NCBI RefSeq assembly: GCF_006337105.1 | Contig: NZ_CP040871.1 | Coordinates: 2,622,501 to 2,686,500 of the forward strand | Length of the DNA: 64,000 nucleotides | Direction of reading: 5' to 3' | Source of the DNA: Thermomonas aquatica | GTDB taxonomy: Bacteria > Pseudomonadota > Gammaproteobacteria > Xanthomonadales > Xanthomonadaceae | Shown here: piece by piece, positions 55,964 to 64,000 of the stretch | Layout: each line of letters opens with the position of its first letter | How positions within the stretch are numbered: the first letter of the stretch is position 1 | Made by a program: the position numbers and the translations under genes | Notes under the pieces: model-generated | Databases searched by the model: none | Told to the model about the DNA's origin: nothing | What the model saw: the letters and a program-made list of their open reading frames with translations, nothing else

Positions 55964-57004
55964 ATGCGGATGACGATGCTGGCGGCGGCGCTGGGTTCGA
56001 TGATTGCGCTGCCGCTGCACGCGCAGCAGGCGAACATGCAATCCGCCGATGCGAACTTGCCTGCGCAACCTTTGCCCGCTGACGGCATACGCACCGCGGC
56101 CACGGTCGTGGTCACCGGCGAACAGCCCGGCCCGGGCCTGTGGCTGGTGCGCAACGGCAGCCACGATCTGTGGATCCTGGGCACGCTTAACCCGTTGCCG
56201 GCCGGCATGCAGTGGCAGTCGAAGCAGGTCGAGCAGGTCATCGCCAATGCACAGGAAGTGATCAAGATGCGGGGTGTGTCGCTCAAGGCGGACGTTGGCT
56301 TCTTCAAGAGCCTGATGTTGTTGCCGTCGCTGCTGGGCGCGCGCAAGAACCCGGACGGCAAGAGCTTGCAGCAGGTGGTCTCGCCGCAGTCGTATGCGCG
56401 CTGGAAGGCGCTGAAGGCGCGCTACATCGGCAGCGACGGTGGCGTCGAGAAATGGCGTCCGCTGTTCGCGGCGCAGGAGCTGTACCAGGAAGCGATGAAG
56501 AAGTCGGGCCTCGACAACTCCAAGTCGGTGTGGCCGGTGGTCAACGAGGCGATCGAGACCCACCATCCGAACGTGACGGTGGTGAAGGAGGAGATCGTGA
56601 TCAAGGATCCGAAGCCATTGCTCAAGGAATGGTCGAAGACCACGCTCGACGACATCGCCTGCTTCGACAACACCATGACCCGCATCGAGACCGACCTCGA
56701 TGCGATGCGCGCGCGCGCCAACGCTTGGGCCACCGGCGACATGGCGGCACTGCAATCGCTGCCGCCGGCCTACCAGTGGGAGGCCTGCAGCAGCGCGATC
56801 ACCGAGGCCGGCATCGGCAAGCGGCTCGGCTTCGGCGACGCGAACCAGAAAGTGCGGGCCAAGTGGATGGACGCGGCTGATGCGGCGCTCAACAAGAATG
56901 CAGTGACCTTCGCCACGCTCGACATGAAGGACCTGCTGGGTGCGAACGGGTTCCTGGCCAAGCTCAAGGCCAAGGGCTACACGGTGCTGGCGCCGGACGA
57001 ATAA
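55964..57004 (+). CDS. TraB/GumN family protein, secreted
   Basis: A 346-residue exported protein. The signal peptide (about residues 1-22, ending PLHAQ) and a low-complexity segment are followed by the TraB/GumN domain (about 50-345): PGLWLVRNGSHDLWILGTLNPLPAGM opens it (in part: LWILGTLNPLPAGM). The position that is His in metal-dependent TIKI/TraB proteases is Asn here, as in the GumN branch, so protease activity is doubtful. GumN is linked to the xanthan gene cluster in Xanthomonas, but no gum genes are here. The ATG at 55964 follows AAGGAG; the open frame begins earlier at 55874. Confidence 0.82.
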   Translation: MRMTMLAAALGSMIALPLHAQQANMQSADANLPAQPLPADGIRTAATVVVTGEQPGPGLWLVRNGSHDLWILGTLNPLPAGMQWQSKQVEQVIANAQEVIKMRGVSLKADVGFFKSLMLLPSLLGARKNPDGKSLQQVVSPQSYARWKALKARYIGSDGGVEKWRPLFAAQELYQEAMKKSGLDNSKSVWPVVNEAIETHHPNVTVVKEEIVIKDPKPLLKEWSKTTLDDIACFDNTMTRIETDLDAMRARANAWATGDMAALQSLPPAYQWEACSSAITEAGIGKRLGFGDANQKVRAKWMDAADAALNKNAVTFATLDMKDLLGANGFLAKLKAKGYTVLAPDE

Positions 57005-57019
57005 GCCCGGCGTTTTCGT

Positions 57020-58927
57020 TCAGGCGCTGCGCACCGCACTGGCCGGTTGCGCGAGCTGCGGCCACCGCGCGAGGATCGATGCGCGGATGCCGGCGGCATC
57101 CAGTCCGGCTTCCGCCAGCAGGTCCTCGCGGCTGGCATGGTGCTGGAACTCGTCGGGCAGGCCCAGGTGCAGGATCGGCATGACGATGCCTTCGGCCGCC
57201 AGCAGTTCCGCCACGCCGCTGCCGGCGCCGCCGGCGACCACGTTGTCTTCCAGCGTCGCGAATCCTTCGTGGCTCTTCGCGAGTTCGAGGATCAGGGCGC
57301 GATCCAGCGGCTTCACGAAGCGCATGTTGACCACGCTCAGGCCGAGTTCCTCGCCGACCTGCTGCGCCGCCGGCACGATCGCGCCGAAGGCGAGCAGGGC
57401 GATGCGCGCACCGCGCTGGCGTACTTCTGCCTTGCCGATCGGCAGCGCGTCGAGCGATTGCGATACCGCCACGCCGGGGCCGCTGCCGCGCGGATAGCGC
57501 ACCGCGGCCGGGCCCGCGTATTCGAAGCCGGTGGACAGCATCTGCCGGCATTCGTTCTCGTCGGCCGGCGCCATCACGACCATGTTCGGCACGCAGCGCA
57601 GGAAGCTGAGGTCGAGGTTGCCGGCATGGGTGGCGCCATCCGGGCCGACCACGCCGCCGCGGTCGATGGCGAACAGCACGTCCAGCTTCTGGATGGCGAC
57701 GTCGTGCACCAGCTGGTCGTAGCCGCGCTGCAGGAAGGTCGAGTAGATCGCGACCACCGGCTTGGCGCCTTCGCAGGCCATGCCGGCGGCCAGGGTGACC
57801 GCGTGCTGCTCGGCGATGGCGACGTCGAAATAGCGGTCCGGGTATTCCTTGCTGAAACGCACCAGGCCGGAACCTTCGCGCATCGCCGGGGTGATGCCCA
57901 GCAGCTTCGGATCGGCCGCGGCCATGTCGCACAGCCAGTCGCCGAACACGTCGGTATAGGTCGGCTTCTTCGCGCCGGCCTTCGCCACCACGCCCTTTTC
58001 GGGATCGAACGGGCTGACCGCGTGGTAGCCGATCTGGTCGCCCTCGGCCAGTTCGTAGCCCTTGCCCTTGGTGGTGATCACGTGCAGCAGCTGCGGACCC
58101 TTCAGGCCTTGCAGGGTCTTCAGCACGCCCAGCAGGGCGTCCACGTCGTGGCCGTCGATCGGGCCGGTGTAGTGGAAGCCCATTTCCTCGAACAGGGTGG
58201 ACGGCACGAACATGCCCTTCCAGTGTTCCTCCCAGCGCCGCACGAAGCGCGCAGGGCCGCTGCTGCGCTTGTCGCCCAGCAGTTTCTTGCCGCCTTCGCG
58301 CAACGCGTTCAGGGTCTTGCTGCCGGTCATGCGGCCTAGCATCTTGGTCAGGCCGCCGACCGCCTCGCTGATCGACATGCGGTTGTCGTTGAGGATGACC
58401 AGCAGGTTGGGCTCGTCCTCCATGCCGCCGGCGTGGCCGAGCGCTTCCCAGGCCATGCCCGCGGTCATCGCGCCGTCGCCGATCACCGCGACCACTTTCC
58501 GATCATTGCCGGCGCGTGCGTTGGCGATCGCCATGCCCAGCGCGGCGGAAATCGACGTCGACGAATGGCCGACGCCGAAAGTGTCGTATTCGGATTCCTC
58601 GCGCTTCGGGAACGGCGCCACGCCGTCCTTCTGCTTGACCGTGTGGATGTCGTCGCGGCGGCCGGTGAGGATCTTGTGCGGGTAGCACTGGTGGCCGACG
58701 TCCCAGACGATGCGGTCGTCCGGGGTGTCGTACAGGTAATGCAGGACCGTGGTCAGTTCCACCACGCCCAAGCCGGCGCCGAAATGCCCGCCGGACTTGC
58801 CCACCGATTCGATCAGGTAGGCGCGCAGCTCGTCGGCGGCGGCGCGCAGGTCGGATTCGGGAAGCTGGCGCAGGTCGGCCGGGCTGTCGATTTTCGACAG
58901 CAGGGGGTAGCGGGTGGCGTCGATCAT
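57020..58927 (-). CDS. dxs: 1-deoxy-D-xylulose-5-phosphate synthase
   Basis: A 635-residue thiamine diphosphate enzyme that joins pyruvate and glyceraldehyde 3-phosphate in the first step of the MEP isoprenoid pathway. Motifs: [17 protein letters not shown] with the preceding [22 protein letters not shown], the ThDP motif [16 protein letters not shown] with LNDN, and the C-terminal transketolase signature [14 protein letters not shown]. The start is ATG at 58927; 15 more in-frame codons lie upstream. It converges with the GumN-like gene, only 15 bases apart. Confidence 0.97.
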   Translation of the reverse strand: MIDATRYPLLSKIDSPADLRQLPESDLRAAADELRAYLIESVGKSGGHFGAGLGVVELTTVLHYLYDTPDDRIVWDVGHQCYPHKILTGRRDDIHTVKQKDGVAPFPKREESEYDTFGVGHSSTSISAALGMAIANARAGNDRKVVAVIGDGAMTAGMAWEALGHAGGMEDEPNLLVILNDNRMSISEAVGGLTKMLGRMTGSKTLNALREGGKKLLGDKRSSGPARFVRRWEEHWKGMFVPSTLFEEMGFHYTGPIDGHDVDALLGVLKTLQGLKGPQLLHVITTKGKGYELAEGDQIGYHAVSPFDPEKGVVAKAGAKKPTYTDVFGDWLCDMAAADPKLLGITPAMREGSGLVRFSKEYPDRYFDVAIAEQHAVTLAAGMACEGAKPVVAIYSTFLQRGYDQLVHDVAIQKLDVLFAIDRGGVVGPDGATHAGNLDLSFLRCVPNMVVMAPADENECRQMLSTGFEYAGPAAVRYPRGSGPGVAVSQSLDALPIGKAEVRQRGARIALLAFGAIVPAAQQVGEELGLSVVNMRFVKPLDRALILELAKSHEGFATLEDNVVAGGAGSGVAELLAAEGIVMPILHLGLPDEFQHHASREDLLAEAGLDAAGIRASILARWPQLAQPASAVRSA

Positions 58928-58981
58928 CCGCGTATTGTCGCGCCGTCGCGGTGAGGCGGCAATGAAGCGCAACCCGGAAAG

Positions 58982-59006
58982 AAGAAGGCCCGGACATGCC
59001 GGGCCT
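58982..59006 (-). terminator. Terminator of the M13 peptidase gene
   Basis: GAAGGCCCGG (58982-58991) and CCGGGCCTTC (58997-59006) form a perfect 10-base stem. On the minus strand the stem is followed by TTCTTT, as expected for a terminator of the gene that ends at 59051. It also lies upstream of dxs. Confidence 0.75.
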
Positions 59007-59050
59007 TCGAACTGGCGCGCCGCAGGGGCGGCGGCATCGTCAGCGGTGAA

Positions 59051-61144
59051 TCACCAGATCACGACCTGCTTGTCGCCGTCGCGGACCATGGCGTCGCCGG
59101 CCTTGCAGCCGAACGCCGCGGCGAACGCCGGCATGTTGGACGGCGCGCCGATCGCGCGGAACTCGCTCAGGGCGTGCTCGTCGGTCTGCAGGCGGTTGTC
59201 CAGTTCTTCCGGGGTGAAGTTGCGGCGCCATACCGTGGCCCAGCCGTAGAAGAAGCGCTGGTCGCGGGTCATGCCGTCGATCTTCGGGTCCGGCTGGCCG
59301 GCGGTGGCCTTGATCATCGCGTCGTAGGCGGCATTCAGGCCGCCCAGGTCGGCGATGTTCTCGCCCAGGGTGTGGTTGCCGTTGAGGTGCTTGCCGTTGG
59401 ACGCCTTGTAGCCGTCGAACTGCGCGACCAGCTTGCCGGTGCGGGCCTTGAAGCCTTCGGCGTCGGCCGGGGTCCACCAGTTCTCGAACTTGCCGGTCGG
59501 GCCGAAACGGCTGCCCTGGTCGTCGTAGCCGTGGGTCATCTCGTGGCCGATCACCGCCACGATGCCGCCGTAGTTGATCGGGTCGTCGGCCTTCGGGTCG
59601 AAGAACGGCGGCTGCAGGATCGCCGCGGGGAAGGTGATCTGGTTGGCCAGCGGGTTGTAGTTCGCGTTGACCGTCTGCGGGCGCATGCTCCATTCGGTCT
59701 TGTCCACCGGCTGGCCGATCTTGCCGATGTCCCACTGGTAGTTGAACTTGCGCGCGGCCAGCACGTTGCCGATGTAGCTGTCGCGGCTGGTGGACAGGCC
59801 GTCCCAGCTGCGCCACTTGTCCGGATAGCCCACCCGCGGCTGGAACGCCGACCACTTCTCCAGCGCCTTCTTCTTGGTGTCCGCGCTCATCCACGCGAGG
59901 TTCTCGATGCGGCCCTTCAGCGCCTCGCCGAGGTTCTTGATCAGCGCCTGCATCTTGGCCTTCGACTCGGCCGGGAACGCCACCTTCACGTACATCTGGC
60001 CGAGCGCCTCGCCGACCTGGCGGTCGACCGTGCCGAGCACGCGCTTGCCGCGCTCGCGCAGTTCCTTCTGGCCGCCCAGGGTCTTGCCGTAGAACTCGTA
60101 GTTGGCCTGCACGTAGTCGTCGGACAGGTAGGGCGCGGCGTCGTCGATCAGGTGGAAGCGCAGGTAGCTCTTCCACTGCGCGGCCGGCACCTCGGCCAGC
60201 ATCTTGCTGACTTCGGCATGGTAGGCCGGGATCGACAGCGAGAACATCGCCGGCACGGCGACGCCCTGCGACTCGAACAGCTTGGTGAAGGGGAAGTTCG
60301 GCGAGAGCTTGTCGGCATCGGCCGGGCTGACCGGGTTGTAGTACAGGCCGACGTCGCGCGACATCTCCTCGCTCGACTTGCTGACCTTGGCCAGGCGGGT
60401 CTCGAACGCCAGCACGTCCTTGGCCTGGCTGGCGGCATCGGCGGCCGGCACGCCGGACAGTTCCAGCAGCTTGGCGATGTAGGCGACGTAGGCGTCGCGG
60501 ATCTTCTGGTACTCGGCCTTGCTGTAGTACGGCGTGTCCGGCAGGCCCAGGCCGCCCTGGCCGGTGGCGGCGATGTTGATGTCGGAATTCTTGAAGTCCG
60601 GCATCGAGCCGATGCCGATCAGATAGCCATTGCCCTGCTTGGCGGACGCGCGCAGGAACTCGGCGATGGCGGGGCCGTCGGCCAGGGCGTCGATCTTCGC
60701 CAGTTCCGGCTTCAGCGGTTCGATGCCCTGCGCATTGATCTTGGCCGCGTCCATGCCGGTCGCCCAGAAATCGCCGACGATCTTGTCGACGCCGCTGCCG
60801 CCGGCCTTGGCCGCGGCCTGGTCGGCCAGCTGGCGCTGCACGGCGAGCGAACGCTCGGCCAGCATCTCGAACGCGCCCCAGCTGCTGCGGTCGCCCGGGA
60901 TCGGGTTCGCCGCCACCCACTTGCCGTTGACGTAGCCATTGAGGTCGCTGCAGGCGCTCTTGCCGGGATCGAGGTCGCTGGCCTGGAAGCGGTTCACCGG
61001 CGGCAGCTTGGATTCGTCCAGCGTGTACGCCGGGGCTTCGGCCTTGGCGGTGTCGCCGGCGTCGGCGTTCCCGGCCGGTTTCTGGCAGGCGGCCAGCGCG
61101 GCGGTGATGGACAGGGACAGCAGCAGGATCTTGGGTGTTTTCAC
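59051..61144 (-). CDS. M13 family zinc metallopeptidase, lipoprotein
   Basis: A 697-residue neprilysin/PepO-like endopeptidase. The N-terminus ends in LAAC (Cys20), so it is probably a lipoprotein in the periplasm. The zinc motif HEMTH (His534, Glu535, His538) lies in VIGHEMTHGYDDQGSRF, the third ligand in ENIADLGG (Glu595), and the substrate-binding region NANYNPLANQITFPA precedes them. It cuts peptides up to about 40 residues. The start is GTG at 61144, with GGAG nine bases upstream; the frame runs on to 61279. Confidence 0.93.
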   Translation of the reverse strand: MKTPKILLLSLSITAALAACQKPAGNADAGDTAKAEAPAYTLDESKLPPVNRFQASDLDPGKSACSDLNGYVNGKWVAANPIPGDRSSWGAFEMLAERSLAVQRQLADQAAAKAGGSGVDKIVGDFWATGMDAAKINAQGIEPLKPELAKIDALADGPAIAEFLRASAKQGNGYLIGIGSMPDFKNSDINIAATGQGGLGLPDTPYYSKAEYQKIRDAYVAYIAKLLELSGVPAADAASQAKDVLAFETRLAKVSKSSEEMSRDVGLYYNPVSPADADKLSPNFPFTKLFESQGVAVPAMFSLSIPAYHAEVSKMLAEVPAAQWKSYLRFHLIDDAAPYLSDDYVQANYEFYGKTLGGQKELRERGKRVLGTVDRQVGEALGQMYVKVAFPAESKAKMQALIKNLGEALKGRIENLAWMSADTKKKALEKWSAFQPRVGYPDKWRSWDGLSTSRDSYIGNVLAARKFNYQWDIGKIGQPVDKTEWSMRPQTVNANYNPLANQITFPAAILQPPFFDPKADDPINYGGIVAVIGHEMTHGYDDQGSRFGPTGKFENWWTPADAEGFKARTGKLVAQFDGYKASNGKHLNGNHTLGENIADLGGLNAAYDAMIKATAGQPDPKIDGMTRDQRFFYGWATVWRRNFTPEELDNRLQTDEHALSEFRAIGAPSNMPAFAAAFGCKAGDAMVRDGDKQVVIW

Positions 61145-61285
61145 GGACAGCGGCTCCGGCGATGCGGACGGGAAAGGGAATGCGATGCGGCTGGCGCAAC
61201 GTCGCCGGACTGTAGCCGCTGGCGGCTGGGCCAGCGGGTGCCACAGGTCATGCCGGCCGAATCCGGCAAGTCCGGTCAAGCCCGT

Positions 61286-62680
61286 TCAGGGCGTGAAGCG
61301 CGGATCGGTCAGCTTCATCTCGGTCAGCGGGCCGTAGGTCTGCATCGCCTCGCGGATCTTCGATGCATCGCCGATGGCGACGATCGCCAGGTCCTTGCTG
61401 CCCGGGAATACCGTGCCTGCCGCGGCGATCTGTTGCGGCGTCGCCGCGGCGATGCGCCCGAGGTAGCCGTCGATCGCGTCGCGGGTGTCGCCGTACAGGC
61501 TCATCTCGACCAGCTGCGCGGCGAGCTGCGGCGCGGTTTCCAGGTCCGGCGCGAACTGGCCGGCGACGTAGTGCTTGGCCGATTCGATCGTCGCCGCGTC
61601 CAGCCCGTCCTTGTGCAGGCGGTCGAGGGTGGCGATGGCGAGGTCGATCGCCTGCTTGGTCGATTCGGTCTTGGTGAAACTGCTGATCGCCGAGGCGCCG
61701 GGCTGGCGCGGACGTTCGATGCGCGAACTGGCGCCATAGCTCAGGCCGGACTTGATCCGCAGTTCGGTGTTGAGCATCGAGGTGAAGCGCCCGCCGAACG
61801 CGGTCTGCACCAGGTCCTGCGCGGCTTCCGCCGGATCGCCGTGCTTGCTGCCGATGTTGGCCAGCGCGAAGTAGGTCTGGGTCGCGCCCGGCTTGTCCAC
61901 CAGCAGCACGCGACGGCCGCTTTCGCGCGGCTTGGCCTCGACCTGCGGCAACGCGCCGCTCGCCTTCGCCCAGCCACCGAACGCCTGCCGTACCTGCGCA
62001 GTGACGGCCTTCGGGTCGAAATCGCCGGCGATGGCGATGACCAGGCGGTCGCCGCCCATCTGCTGTTGGCGGAACGCCTGCAGGTCGGCCAGCGAAATGT
62101 TGGCGAGGCTGGTTTCGTCGCCGCCGGTTGGGCGCCCGTACGGGTGGCCGCGGAACAGCCATGCGCCGGAATAGATGCCGATCAGCTGGCGCGGGTCGGA
62201 GTCCTTGGCGTTGGCGATGCCGTCGATCGCGCGCTTGCGCAGCTTGTCGAACTCGGCCTGTTCCATCTTCGGCCGCAGCAGCGCATCGGCCAGCAACGAC
62301 AGCATCAGCCCGCTGTCCTTGGACAGGAACTGCGCATTGGCGACGATCGCCTCGCGCGAGCTGCCGAAGCCGATGTTGCCGCCGGCACCGTCCACGGTCT
62401 GCGCGAACTGCAACGCGTTGCGTGAGCCCGCGCCCTTCGAGAGCATTTCCCCGAGCAGGTCGGCGGTGCCTTCCTTGCCGGCGGCATCCGCCAGCGCGCC
62501 GCCGCGCACGGCGATGTTGGCGGCGACCAGCGGCACGTCCTTGCGCGGCATCAGCAGCACGGTGGCGCCGTTGTCGAGCGCCAGCGTCTGGTACTGCGGC
62601 AGCTTGATGTCGCCGGCATGCGCGGCGTTGAACGCGAACGCCGCGAGCAGCGCGATCGAAACAATGCGGAAGATCTTCAT
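61286..62680 (-). CDS. M16 family peptidase homologue, zinc motif missing
   Basis: A 464-residue periplasmic protein with signal peptide (residues 1-22, ending NAAHA). It has the M16 double-domain fold (LDNGATVLLMPRKDVPLVAANI, and late Arg/Tyr region SGLSYGASSRIERP), but in place of the HxxEH zinc motif it reads GTADLLGEML, so it is a non-catalytic partner. M16B enzymes of this kind work as heterodimers with an active subunit, here the gene at 62677 that overlaps its start by four bases. Confidence 0.9.
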   Translation of the reverse strand: MKIFRIVSIALLAAFAFNAAHAGDIKLPQYQTLALDNGATVLLMPRKDVPLVAANIAVRGGALADAAGKEGTADLLGEMLSKGAGSRNALQFAQTVDGAGGNIGFGSSREAIVANAQFLSKDSGLMLSLLADALLRPKMEQAEFDKLRKRAIDGIANAKDSDPRQLIGIYSGAWLFRGHPYGRPTGGDETSLANISLADLQAFRQQQMGGDRLVIAIAGDFDPKAVTAQVRQAFGGWAKASGALPQVEAKPRESGRRVLLVDKPGATQTYFALANIGSKHGDPAEAAQDLVQTAFGGRFTSMLNTELRIKSGLSYGASSRIERPRQPGASAISSFTKTESTKQAIDLAIATLDRLHKDGLDAATIESAKHYVAGQFAPDLETAPQLAAQLVEMSLYGDTRDAIDGYLGRIAAATPQQIAAAGTVFPGSKDLAIVAIGDASKIREAMQTYGPLTEMKLTDPRFTP

Positions 62681-64000
62681 TGCGCGCCCTCCTTGTTGTC
62701 GGCGCTGGGCGCGGTGGCGACCGGTTTCAGCAGGCCGGTGGTGCGGTTCTGGATGCGCAGGATCTTTTTCGCCAACGCCTGCACGTCGGCGGCGGCGACG
62801 GCGTCGTACGCGGCGGGCGCATCGAACAATTTGCGGTAGTCGCCCTGGAATACCTCGTAGGTGCCGAGTGCGCGCGCCTTGCCGTTGATCGTGGCCATAC
62901 CGCGCCAGAACGAGGAGGCCTTGAGGTTGCGCGCCTTCGCCAGTTCCTCGGCGGTCACGCCATCGCGCGCGATCCTGGCCAGTTCGTCGTCGAGCAGCGT
63001 TTCCACCTTCGCCATGTCGCCGCCCGGCGGCAGCATCGCGTACACGGTGAGCAGGCCGGGATCGAAGCCCTGGTCGGTGAACGCGCCGGCCTGTACCGCG
63101 GCCTGTTCCTTCTCGACCAGGCGCTGGTGCAGGCGCGAGGAATCGCCCTGCGACAGGACCGTGGTCAGCAGTTCCAGCGTCGGGTAGTCCTTGCTGCCGG
63201 CGCCGAGCCCGCTGTGGAAGGCGTAGGCGACGATCGGCGATTGCGCGTCGGCGCGTTCGACCACGATCCGGCGCTCGCCCTGCTGCTCGGGTTCGATGGT
63301 GGTGATCGGCGCTGGTTCCGGCTGCTTCTGCAGCGGCGCCAGGTACTTGTCGGCCAGCGCGAACACCTGCGCGGGATCGACGTCGCCGGCGATCACCAGC
63401 ACCGCGTTGTTCGGCGCGTAGTAGGTCTTGAAGAACTTCTTCAGGTCCTCGAGCTTCCAGTGCTCGATGTCGCTGGGCCAGCCGATGGTCGGGAACTGGT
63501 AGGGATGCGCGGTGAACGCGGTCGCCTGCAGTTGCTCCAGCAGGGTGCCGAAGTTGTCGTTGTCCACGCTGGAGCGGCGCTCGCTGTAGACCACGCCGCG
63601 TTCGCTCTCGATCACCTTCGGGTCGAAGGAGAGGTTGGCCATGCGGTCGCCCTCGAGATCGAAGATCGTCTGCAGCGCGCTGCTCGGGAACCAGTCGGTG
63701 TAGATGGTGAGGTCGTTGCTGGTGCTGGCGTTGTTGCTGCCGCCGGCGGCTTCCATGGTGCGGTCGAACTCGCCCGGCGCGCGCCTGGTGGTGCCGTTGA
63801 ACATCATGTGCTCGAAGTAGTGCGCGAGCCCGGTGATGCCGGGATATTCGTTGCGGCTGCCGACCTTGTAGAAGGTGTAGTAGTTGGCGTTGGGGATGTC
63901 GTGGTCGGGCCAGACGATGATCTTCAGGCCGTTCGCCAGGGTCTTGCTGACGATGGCCTCGCTGCCTTGCACCTTCGCGGCGGGCGTGGCCGCGGACGCG
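62677..64000 (-). CDS. M16 family zinc peptidase, N-terminus beyond the window
   Basis: At least 440 residues of an active M16 peptidase; the frame stays open to the window edge (the visible start region reads ASAATPAAK then VQGSEAI, so the signal peptide lies outside). The zinc motif HYFEH in TGLAHYFEHMMFNGT is complete, and the downstream Glu ligand lies in the region ESERGVVYSERR. The C-terminal domain follows to the end. It should pair with the zinc-less partner encoded just downstream, acting in peptide turnover in the periplasm. Confidence 0.92.
   Translation of the reverse strand, partial: ASAATPAAKVQGSEAIVSKTLANGLKIIVWPDHDIPNANYYTFYKVGSRNEYPGITGLAHYFEHMMFNGTTRRAPGEFDRTMEAAGGSNNASTSNDLTIYTDWFPSSALQTIFDLEGDRMANLSFDPKVIESERGVVYSERRSSVDNDNFGTLLEQLQATAFTAHPYQFPTIGWPSDIEHWKLEDLKKFFKTYYAPNNAVLVIAGDVDPAQVFALADKYLAPLQKQPEPAPITTIEPEQQGERRIVVERADAQSPIVAYAFHSGLGAGSKDYPTLELLTTVLSQGDSSRLHQRLVEKEQAAVQAGAFTDQGFDPGLLTVYAMLPPGGDMAKVETLLDDELARIARDGVTAEELAKARNLKASSFWRGMATINGKARALGTYEVFQGDYRKLFDAPAAYDAVAAADVQALAKKILRIQNRTTGLLKPVATAPSADNKEGAQ

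Noticed and set aside
59174..62425. A 1083-codon plus-strand frame across the M13 and M16 genes
   Set aside because: It spans two well-supported genes and the gap between them, with no domain, so it is a composition artefact.

Overview
This window is chromosomal DNA from a high-GC gammaproteobacterium, most likely of the family Lysobacteraceae (Xanthomonadaceae). The grounds are the gene order (petABC-sspAB, thrS-infC-rpmI-rplT-pheST-ihfA-merR-type gene), the GumN-family and Oar-type receptor proteins, and the base and codon composition. Genus cannot be settled from sequence alone. I see no transposase, phage gene, CRISPR array or rRNA. Most genes are core housekeeping; three tRNA genes (Asn, Val, Pro) lie in the second half.

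Region by region. 1-6.9 kb: the end of an OPT transporter, a secreted S9 peptidase, a DUF819 membrane protein, a small basic ORF, then CorA, a DUF4105 protein and CorC on the minus strand. 7-17.4 kb: minus-strand ybeY, phoH and miaB keep the order of the widespread miaB-phoH-ybeY-corC cluster, but plus-strand genes sit between them: a TolB/FlgO-like TPR protein, and a TetR-HlyD-ABC-permease export cassette followed by a secreted amidohydrolase. 17.5-29.6 kb: a lytic transglycosylase, the cytochrome bc1 operon petABC, sspA/sspB, DUF3301 and FHA proteins, nadC with a Trm112-like protein, purEK, sodB, and grxD-yciK-marC. 29.7-35.6 kb: a 1103-residue Oar-like TonB-dependent receptor, ppnN, and an AlgZ/FimS-type sensor kinase. 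35.8-42.5 kb: a complete type IV pilus minor-pilin operon (fimT-pilV-pilW-pilX-pilY1-pilE) divergent from that kinase. 42.6-48 kb: tRNA-Asn, a second orphan FimT-like pseudopilin, uvrB, tRNA-Val, and a three-gene unit of a redoxin, a secreted protein and a MarR regulator with four C-terminal cysteines. 48-55.7 kb: the translation cluster thrS to ihfA, rich in RNA hairpins. 55.7-64 kb: tRNA-Pro, a GumN-like protein, dxs, an M13 lipoprotein peptidase, and a tandem pair of M16 peptidases, the last cut by the window edge.

How genes work together. The pil operon encodes the priming and tip complex of the type IV pilus, and the adjacent kinase resembles the one that controls minor pilins in Pseudomonas. 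In the thrS-pheT cluster every inter-gene spacer over 90 bases carries a hairpin, and infC starts at ATC; both suggest layered post-transcriptional control. The TetR and MarR regulators share a design: a promoter with 17-base spacing, an inverted repeat across the -10 region, and a start codon 5-6 bases after the -10, which predicts leaderless autoregulated mRNAs.

The best candidates for something undescribed are the Cys4-MarR/secreted protein/redoxin unit, the leader upstream of thrS with a possible eight-residue leader peptide and a terminator, and the AlgZ-type kinase next to the minor-pilin operon. All of these are inferences from sequence.
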